From an uncultured Hymenobacter sp. (lineage in GTDB: Bacteria > Bacteroidota > Bacteroidia > Cytophagales > Hymenobacteraceae), in assembly GCA_913776615.1 (NCBI GenBank), contig CAJYPK010000028.1:1-64000 (forward strand): 64,000 bases of DNA, written 5' to 3'. The notes under the pieces were generated by a model. It was given only the letters and a program-made list of their open reading frames with translations. It ran no database searches and was not told the DNA's origin. How positions within the stretch are numbered: position 1 is the first letter of the stretch; each line of letters begins with the position of its first letter. Shown here piece by piece: positions 58,783 through 64,000 of this stretch. The position numbers were made by a program, and so were the translations under genes.

Positions 58783-59082
58783 TTAATTTAGGCTAATGTG
58801 TGGAAAGCGTGAGGCCGTACTATCAAAAATAAATAGTTCGTCAACGTCGGTAATGTGCAAATAAGGATACAGTGGGAATTGTGCAATAAGATTTCGGACT
58901 GCCTCCTCATTTTCCCCATTAATTACTACCCAGCCCCGACCCCGATTTGCACTAATAGCGTAGGCTTCGATTACGTGCTCAGCCAATAATTGATTAATAA
59001 ATAAGCGGTGTTGCGGAATGGTAGCTAAAAAATCTTCCGTATAGGAAGTAGGTAGGCGCAGAGATACGGCAAAAAAAGGCAT
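58783..59082 (-). CDS. Small ferredoxin-like-fold protein (muconolactone-isomerase-like)
   Basis: From the ATG at 59082 the protein has 99 aa: MPFFAVSLRLPTSYTEDFLA, LFINQLLAEHVIEAYAISAN, GRGWVVINGENEEAVRNLIA and FPLYPYLHITDVDELFIFDS. This beta-alpha-beta layout with a central GxGWVV strand is that of small dimeric YCII/muconolactone-isomerase-like proteins of unknown role. An upstream ATG lies within the hairpin at 59114 and is unlikely. AT-rich compared with neighbours. Confidence 0.75.
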   Translation of the reverse strand: MPFFAVSLRLPTSYTEDFLATIPQHRLFINQLLAEHVIEAYAISANRGRGWVVINGENEEAVRNLIAQFPLYPYLHITDVDELFIFDSTASRFPHISLN

Positions 59083-59113
59083 AGTGAAGAAAGCAGGTAA
59101 AAAGCCTATAATG

Positions 59114-59152
59114 CGTAGAGCTTGCATTCACCAGTTGAATGCAAGCTCTACG
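59114..59152. terminator. 17-bp stem-loop
   Basis: CGTAGAGCTTGCATTCA (59114-59130) pairs perfectly with 59136-59152 around a 5-base loop; between the YkvA-like gene and the small gene downstream, probably a terminator of the former. Confidence 0.75.
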
Positions 59153-59185
59153 TACGAAGAGAAAAGCAAAAGCGCTACTCCCCAG

Positions 59186-59677
59186 TTACGAGTGCCCTAG
59201 CTCGGCTACCGCAGGTAGCTCCCGGTTGACTTGCGCGGGGGCCGAGGGGGCCAACTGGGCCGTCCGGCCTTCCCACTCGCGGAAACTGGCAATCTCGCCC
59301 TTGAACTTGCCGATAAACCAGCTGATCAAGCTCAAGTCATCGAGAAAGCCCACTACCGGAATAAAGTCGGGAACCAAGTCGATGGGGCTCAGCACGTAGA
59401 GAAAGACGGCAATGCCCGAGATGATAGTGCTCGAATGCACCTGGCGGTATTCGCCGGCTACGTAGCGGCGCACCAGGCGCACTACCGCGAGGGCCGTGTC
59501 GATGAGCTGCTTGAATTTGTTGTCCTTGCTGTGCGCATCGGCCAGCCGGGTAGCTACTTCGTCCAGAATGAGAAACACCTTGAGGGGCTTGCCGAGCACC
59601 TTGGTAGCCCGCCCGAGGAAAGAGCCGAAAATAGCGTTTTTAGAAATACGAAAGCCACGCTGTGCGAAATCCGACAT
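59186..59677 (-). CDS. YkvA-family (DUF1232) protein
   Basis: Small, probably membrane-associated protein of unknown role. The 163-aa protein has the DUF1232 motif VFLYVLSPIDLVPDFIPVVG FLDDLSLI at about residues 90-117, with an extended N-terminal helical region (GRATKVLGKPLKVFLILDEV) and a polar C terminus. Lies 90 bases after the amidoligase cluster on the same strand and may be cotranscribed. Confidence 0.9.
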   Translation of the reverse strand: MSDFAQRGFRISKNAIFGSFLGRATKVLGKPLKVFLILDEVATRLADAHSKDNKFKQLIDTALAVVRLVRRYVAGEYRQVHSSTIISGIAVFLYVLSPIDLVPDFIPVVGFLDDLSLISWFIGKFKGEIASFREWEGRTAQLAPSAPAQVNRELPAVAELGHS

Positions 59678-59766
59678 GGAAATGAGCTTAAAATGAAGGG
59701 GATGGCTAGCTGATACGCAGCTTTCCGGGCTTAGTTGGCGTAGCTCCCCAACCGCTTGAAGCTAAG

Positions 59767-60957
59767 CTATTTCTCAAATAGCGGCGTGGTGCCGCCGACC
59801 CAATCCTTATTCTTATTGAAGTCAACGCCGATCATTTCGCCCCGGCTCAGGCGGGCCAGGCCAGCTACCAGCGTGGGTTGGGGCTCGGCGGGCGGCCAGG
59901 TGTAGAGCAGGCGAATCTCGCATTTTACGAGGCCGTCGGGCGACTGCACTACAGGCTCGTAGTCGACTTTGCGCTGCAACAAATAATGCTGCTTGTCGGG
60001 AATGGCGTCGAGATCGGCGGCCGTTACGTGCAGCCGTACGCCGGCCCCGGCGAAGGAAAACAGCGGCTTCAATACGTAGTTTTCCAGGTCGGGCGGATAA
60101 GTCGTCAACTCGTGCAAATAGTAGCTGGGCGGCGCAAACGGACTGTTTATCAGCGGTAGCGTGTACTTGCTGATGCGGAAAAACCAATTAGGGTGGCCTA
60201 CCCAGGTTACGTCCACGTCGTCGGTCAACTTAAACTCGGGGTGCAGGTCGGGGTAGCGGGCCAGCTCGTCGAAAATGATGCGGTTGTAAATGCGCTTAAT
60301 GCGGATTTCGCGCCCATCTTTTTCGTAGAATAATTCGCGGCCGCGCTTACGAACGTCGGGTAGCGAAACGGCTTTGATACCCCAGTATTTTTCGGTCAGC
60401 GCAAAATCGACGCGGGTTTTTTGCTGCTCCGGAAATAGCTCCAGCAGAATGACGTTTTCGGGGTTTTCGTCGGCTAAAATTAATTTTTTCAAATTGGCGT
60501 GGTAGGCCGCCGCATCTTCGACTTCCAGAAAAGCTGACACGTTATCAGGAATGGGATAATGTGCTTTGAATACCTCGGGTAGGTACGCCTGGAAGGCGTA
60601 GAGCGAGGGAAAGCCCTGCATCTCAATGAGTTGCGGCTCCAGCTCGCCCGCTGCGTTGCGGCAAACGGCAAAGTCGAAAGTTAGAAATTCGGCGTGCTCG
60701 TCTTCGTTGGGTACGCGCTGGCTGGCCGGGATGGCGGCCTCGGTGCGCTGCTTGAAATCGGGCCGCTGAATAACTTCAATAATATCCTGCCCGGCGGCAA
60801 TTAATTTATCCCGCAGGGCGGCCGGTACGAAGATGGGCGTTTCGGCCACGCGAAAATCCAGCTGGCCGGGTAGCTGCTGGTTGATGTCGGCCAGCATCCG
60901 CTGGTAGCTCTCGGGCGTAAAAGCAGCGTTGAACAGATGGCGCGCAGCGGGGATCAT
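59767..60957 (-). CDS. ATP-grasp-like protein of the amidoligase cluster
   Basis: Probable ATP-dependent carboxylate-amine ligase; substrate unknown. From the ATG at 60957 it has 396 aa. The N-terminal half (LRDKLIAAGQDIIEVIQRPD; PQLIEMQGFPSLYAFQAYLP; RVDFALTEKYWGIKAVSLPD) looks like a pre-ATP-grasp domain. The C-terminal half has an ATP-grasp pattern: YVLKPLFSFAGAGVRL (Lys and glycine-rich loop), HYLLQRKVDYEPVV (hinge), VKCEIRLLY (Glu/Arg) and IGVDFNKNKDW (metal Asn). Fourth and last ligase-type gene of the cluster, following a class I glutamine amidotransferase gene by about 80 bases. Confidence 0.72.
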   Translation of the reverse strand: MIPAARHLFNAAFTPESYQRMLADINQQLPGQLDFRVAETPIFVPAALRDKLIAAGQDIIEVIQRPDFKQRTEAAIPASQRVPNEDEHAEFLTFDFAVCRNAAGELEPQLIEMQGFPSLYAFQAYLPEVFKAHYPIPDNVSAFLEVEDAAAYHANLKKLILADENPENVILLELFPEQQKTRVDFALTEKYWGIKAVSLPDVRKRGRELFYEKDGREIRIKRIYNRIIFDELARYPDLHPEFKLTDDVDVTWVGHPNWFFRISKYTLPLINSPFAPPSYYLHELTTYPPDLENYVLKPLFSFAGAGVRLHVTAADLDAIPDKQHYLLQRKVDYEPVVQSPDGLVKCEIRLLYTWPPAEPQPTLVAGLARLSRGEMIGVDFNKNKDWVGGTTPLFEK

Positions 60958-61038
60958 ACGGGCAAGCAAGGGGTGAAAAAATAGTGGCGCGAACCAACGA
61001 GCCGCGCCACTATCTTGGGGTGAAAAATAACGGAATTA

Positions 61039-61863
61039 TTAAGCCAGGGCCGGCTCGTGCCGCGCCGCCAGGGCGCGCTGCAAAAATGTGGGTACGATGA
61101 TGCTTTCGGTAACCTCGATGGTATCGGGACTGGCCAGCAGGTGCACCATCTCTTCGTATTTGTCCTCGCCGTAGGCGGCGATTACTTGATTTTTACGCTC
61201 CTCCGTGCGCATGTAGCGCAGCATCCCTTCGCCATCGGCCTCGGGATGGAATTGGGTGCCAATGATTTCGGGCGAAAAGCGCAGGGCCATCACCGCCCGG
61301 GCCAGCGGGACGTGAGGGCGCTCTTTTTCCAGGCACAGCACCTCGATACCCAGCTCGGCCAGCCGCTCGGGGCGCACATCGGTAAGCTGATAATCGCGGG
61401 AATCGACGGCGTAAAAAGGCTCCGGCAACTGCGCCAGGATCGGGTCGCGGTGGCCGGCGGCGGTAAGGTGCACCGGCAGTACGCCAAATGAAGTAGACTT
61501 CCGCTTGCTCACCTCGCCCAGGCCCAAATGTCGGCTCACCAACTGAAAAGAGTGGCAGATGAGCAGCATGTGCTTTTTTACGCTGGCTTTTTTATTGTAG
61601 GCGAATAAGGCGTCGATAAAGCCGAAGTACAGGGGCTCCCAAGGCTCGTCCGATTGGAGCGGGCTGCCGGGGCCACCGCTGGAAATGTACACGTCGTAGT
61701 TGAGGCCAGGAATTTCGTTGTTGGCCCGCACGTTGAACGTATCGACCACAAATTCAGCCTGGTTGGCCTGCTCCGCCCGGTGCAGCAGCTGCCGAATGCA
61801 GCGCATACCCTCGTTCGGGGCGTTGTTGTACATATCCAGAATAGCAATTTTAACCTTACTCAT
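61039..61863 (-). CDS. Class I glutamine amidotransferase
   Basis: Releases ammonia from glutamine for a partner synthase, or hydrolyses gamma-glutamyl amides. The 274-aa protein has a complete triad: Cys103 (HMLLICHSFQLVSRH), His206 and Glu208 (IIGTQFHPEADGEGML). The oxyanion region is DVYISSGGPGSPLQ. Its length and the divergent CHSFQ motif differ from GuaA or TrpG. In this cluster, between a GCS2-type ligase and an ATP-grasp-like protein, it probably supplies ammonia or cleaves a gamma-glutamyl intermediate. Confidence 0.88.
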   Translation of the reverse strand: MSKVKIAILDMYNNAPNEGMRCIRQLLHRAEQANQAEFVVDTFNVRANNEIPGLNYDVYISSGGPGSPLQSDEPWEPLYFGFIDALFAYNKKASVKKHMLLICHSFQLVSRHLGLGEVSKRKSTSFGVLPVHLTAAGHRDPILAQLPEPFYAVDSRDYQLTDVRPERLAELGIEVLCLEKERPHVPLARAVMALRFSPEIIGTQFHPEADGEGMLRYMRTEERKNQVIAAYGEDKYEEMVHLLASPDTIEVTESIIVPTFLQRALAARHEPALA

Positions 61864-61949
61864 ACCAATAGCCTGGGCTTTAAAGAATTGATAAATGGGC
61901 CTGGTCAGCCAATTTATAAAAATACGGCCAGCGAGGCTACTTACCAGCG

Positions 61950-63053
61950 CTACAGGCCGTGGGTTGTTTCGGACAGAATGTAGTCAACAACTTTTGTGAG
62001 GTCGCCGGTTTCATGAAATACGGCTAACTGCCGGTCGGCCCCGGTTCCCATCTCCAGCATCTTGAGCACGTACTCTACTTCGTGGCGGCTACCCAGCTCA
62101 TCGAGCACATCGTCAACGAAGTCGAGCAGTTCCAGAATAAGCTGCCGGGCGGGCTTCTCCTCCTGCGAGCCAAAATCAATCAGGCGGCCATTAATGCCGT
62201 AGCGGGCAGCCCGCCATTTATTTTCCTTGATGAGGGCACTGCGGTAGAGCCGGAAGTTCAGGTTCTGACACTTGAGCTTGTAGATTTTAGCGACTAGCGC
62301 CTGCATAACGGCGGCGACGGCGATGGTTTCGTCGGAGCGCATCATCATGTCGCAGATGCGGTATTCGATGGTGTCGAAAAAGGGGTGTAGGCGCAAATCC
62401 CACCAGATTTTCTTGCCGTTGTCGATGCAGCCGGTTTTAATCAGCAACGCGATAAATTCGTCGTAGTCCGAAGCGCTGGTGAAATAACCGGGAATACCCG
62501 TGCGCGGGAAGCGCTCGAAAACTTTGGTCCGGAACGACTTATAGCCAGTTTCGCGGCCTTCCCAGAAGGGCGAGTTGGTGCTGAGCGCGAATAAGTGCGG
62601 CAGAAAATACCGTAGCGCATTCATCATGTACACGCCCAAATCGCGGTTTTCGATACCGATGTGCACGTGCATCCCAAAAACGAGGTTGGAGCGGGCCGCC
62701 TCTTGCAATTCCTCCACAATTTTATTGTAGCGGGCATCGGGCGTGATGGGCTGGTCTTGCCAGCGAGAAAACGGGTGCGTGCCAGCCGCCGCGATTTTCA
62801 GGCCCACGCGGTCGGCCAGTTCGATTACCTGGCGGCGCAGGTGGACCACCTCGGTCCGTGCCTCGTCAATATTGCGGCAGATATTGGTGCCTACTTCTAC
62901 TACCGACTCGTGCATTTCGGCCTTCACCTGCTCGTGCAGCGTGATTTTGCCGTCCTCCACAATCTTCGACATGTGCGAGCGCAAATCGCGCGTGACCGGG
63001 TCGATGGTTTGAAACTCTTCCTCAATTCCGAGGGTAAAAACGGGCCGTGGCAT
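61950..63053 (-). CDS. Carboxylate-amine ligase (GCS2/YbdK family)
   Basis: ATP-dependent ligase of the glutamate-cysteine ligase 2 family, which joins Glu (or another carboxylate) to an amine. The 367-aa protein has the ATP-site signature TLGIEEEFQTIDPVTRDLRS, the metal/glutamate motif VEVGTNICRNIDEARTEVVH, AAGTHPFSRWQDQPITPDAR, FGMHVHIGIENRDLGV (catalytic His region) and DLRLHPFFDTIEYRICDMMM. Length is normal. Second gene of the cluster. A role in ordinary glutathione synthesis is possible but no gshB is adjacent; the neighbouring ATP-grasp protein has an unusual tail. Confidence 0.92.
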   Translation of the reverse strand: MPRPVFTLGIEEEFQTIDPVTRDLRSHMSKIVEDGKITLHEQVKAEMHESVVEVGTNICRNIDEARTEVVHLRRQVIELADRVGLKIAAAGTHPFSRWQDQPITPDARYNKIVEELQEAARSNLVFGMHVHIGIENRDLGVYMMNALRYFLPHLFALSTNSPFWEGRETGYKSFRTKVFERFPRTGIPGYFTSASDYDEFIALLIKTGCIDNGKKIWWDLRLHPFFDTIEYRICDMMMRSDETIAVAAVMQALVAKIYKLKCQNLNFRLYRSALIKENKWRAARYGINGRLIDFGSQEEKPARQLILELLDFVDDVLDELGSRHEVEYVLKMLEMGTGADRQLAVFHETGDLTKVVDYILSETTHGL

Positions 63054-63188
63054 AAGCGGGCAGCAGCTGGGAGATGGGTAGGCGGGGCTCTCTACCTTAA
63101 TAAGTAGAGAAAGCGAAAACTGCGCAGAAGGGCTGCCACCGGCCAGCGATGGCAGCCCCCTTGCGGCGTAAGAAAGACCCGGCGGGCG

Positions 63189-64000
63189 TTACTTTTTAGG
63201 AGCCGGCTTTTTGGGTTTGGCCGGCGCGTCGGCGTCGGGGGTCGGTTTGGGAGCCTTGGCCTTGGGGGCTGGCTTGGGCACTTCGCCTTCCGGGGCTACG
63301 GGAGTGGGAGCGGCCGGCTTTTTGGGCGGGGCGGCTTTCTTGGGGGCCGGCTTGGGCGGGTTGGCGCCCAGGTCGTTGGTTTGGTGCACGGCGGCGCCGA
63401 CACCCGCCTCGCCGTCGGTAGAGGCGATGGCCGTTTGGCGGGCCGACTTCTGCACGAAGGTGCCCCAGGTGAGGTTATCGCGGCCGGGCTGCTGGGCCTG
63501 GGCGCGCTCAATGGCCAGGTTGGCGGCGTGCTCCACCACCCACTCGAAGTTTTCGGGGCCGACCGAGTTGATATCGGCGTCGGGGGCGGGGTTGCCGAAG
63601 TCGATGGCGATTGGAATACCGTCGCGCACCGCAAATTCTACCGTGTTGAAATCGTAGCCCAGGCCCTGGCACAGGCGCAGCACGTAATCCTTGATGGTAG
63701 CCAGCAGCTTTTCGCCCTCCTCGCCCTGGGTCTTCATCTCCGTCTGGTAGCGCTGGTGCGGGGCGTTGCGCGGCTCGTAGGGCATGATGAGCACGTCCTT
63801 ACCGCCGAGGCAGTAGCAGCGGAAATAATCGGTGAAGTCGATGGCCTCCTGGTAGAGCATCACGAGCTGGCCGGTTTCGTCGTAGGCGCGCCAGGCTTGC
63901 TCGGGGTTATCTACTTTATATACGCTCTTCCAGCCGCCGCCGGCGTGAGGCTTCATAAAGGCCGGGAAGCCGATTTTCTCGAACGCCTTGTTCCAGTCGA
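63189..64000 (-). CDS. ATP-grasp ligase (RimK/Ddl-like) with Lys/Pro/Ala-rich tail, partial
   Basis: First gene of the amidoligase cluster; its 5' part lies beyond the right edge. The visible part (about 270 aa) carries the ATP-grasp features KIGFPAFMKPHAGGGWKSVY (Lys plus glycine loop), MLYQEAIDFTDYFRCYCLGG (hinge), and GLGYDFNTVEFAVRDGIPIA then IDFGNPAPD (metal Glu and Asn). After about residue 185 of this fragment the chain becomes a histone-H1-like tail of about 70 residues rich in Lys, Pro and Ala (APKKAAPPKKPAAPTPVAPE ... AKPKKPAPKK). Such a tail is not normal for RimK or Ddl and could bind DNA, RNA or an anionic polymer. Confidence 0.85.
   Translation of the reverse strand, partial: DWNKAFEKIGFPAFMKPHAGGGWKSVYKVDNPEQAWRAYDETGQLVMLYQEAIDFTDYFRCYCLGGKDVLIMPYEPRNAPHQRYQTEMKTQGEEGEKLLATIKDYVLRLCQGLGYDFNTVEFAVRDGIPIAIDFGNPAPDADINSVGPENFEWVVEHAANLAIERAQAQQPGRDNLTWGTFVQKSARQTAIASTDGEAGVGAAVHQTNDLGANPPKPAPKKAAPPKKPAAPTPVAPEGEVPKPAPKAKAPKPTPDADAPAKPKKPAPKK

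Overview
The window looks like chromosomal DNA of a high-GC Bacteroidota, most probably a Hymenobacter-like member of the Cytophagales. The evidence is the protein families (HmuY, TlpA-type thioredoxins, DUF2461, DUF2383, the Bacteroidota double-glycine natural-product leader), several -7 promoter boxes of the TAnnTTTG type that are specific to Bacteroidota, and many lipoprotein or Sec signals ending in AQ. I see no rRNA, tRNA, CRISPR array, transposase or prophage gene.

Layout. 1-1700: a 7-bp microsatellite, then xseA. 1850-9175: a complete haem-uptake locus, hmuR-hmuY-hmuT-hmuU-hmuV-hmuS, headed by two matching palindromic operators exactly 60 bp apart. 9455-17499: two paralogous M13 metallopeptidases flanking an opposite-strand pair (a repeat-containing lipoprotein and an 834-aa outer-membrane-type protein). 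17689-18168: a DUF559 nuclease-like gene whose 3' end was written by a 67-bp perfect inverted repeat. 18356-30004: a minus-strand RiPP biosynthesis cluster. 30586-46361: housekeeping and conserved genes (PLC/S1-P1-like hydrolase, cyclophilin lipoprotein, CinA-like amidase, ACBP, CDGSH protein, GNAT, deoxynucleoside kinase, COG0523 zinc GTPase with its own palindromic operator, DUF421, DUF2461, MOSC, YitT, subtilisin-like protease). 46589-58749: RecB-like helicase-nuclease, thioesterase, cold-shock protein, DEAD-box helicase, DUF2383 protein, flavoprotein, two Rossmann dehydrogenases, DUF1571 protein. 58783-64000: small proteins followed by a minus-strand amidoligase cluster running off the right edge.

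The most interesting system is the RiPP cluster. Two 54-aa precursor genes too short for routine calling (29550-29714 and 29840-30004) encode exactly the same peptide although their DNA differs at 16 silent third positions. The peptide has a 30-aa leader ending in GG and a 24-aa core with four cysteines. Downstream lie a VKOR-thioredoxin fusion with a dead C39-like N-terminal domain, a C39 peptidase ABC exporter, an HlyD-type adaptor, a glycosyltransferase-like protein with a DGD motif, an asparagine-synthetase homologue and a TlpA-like thioredoxin. The set (C39 export, disulfide enzymes, glycosyltransferase, Cys-rich core) recalls glycocins, but the asparagine-synthetase homologue and the unusual C-terminal extensions on two enzymes are not part of the known glycocin set, so the product is probably a new class.

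A second candidate system is the ATP-grasp / GCS2 ligase / class I glutamine amidotransferase / second ATP-grasp-like series at 59767-64000, which suggests an uncharacterised amide- or peptide-like metabolite. The window is also rich in repeats: five GTCATGCTGAGC-type palindromes, a repeat that begins exactly at gene stop codons (TAGACCGCGGATTTAACGG), two long GC-rich inverted repeats and several 7-bp microsatellites.
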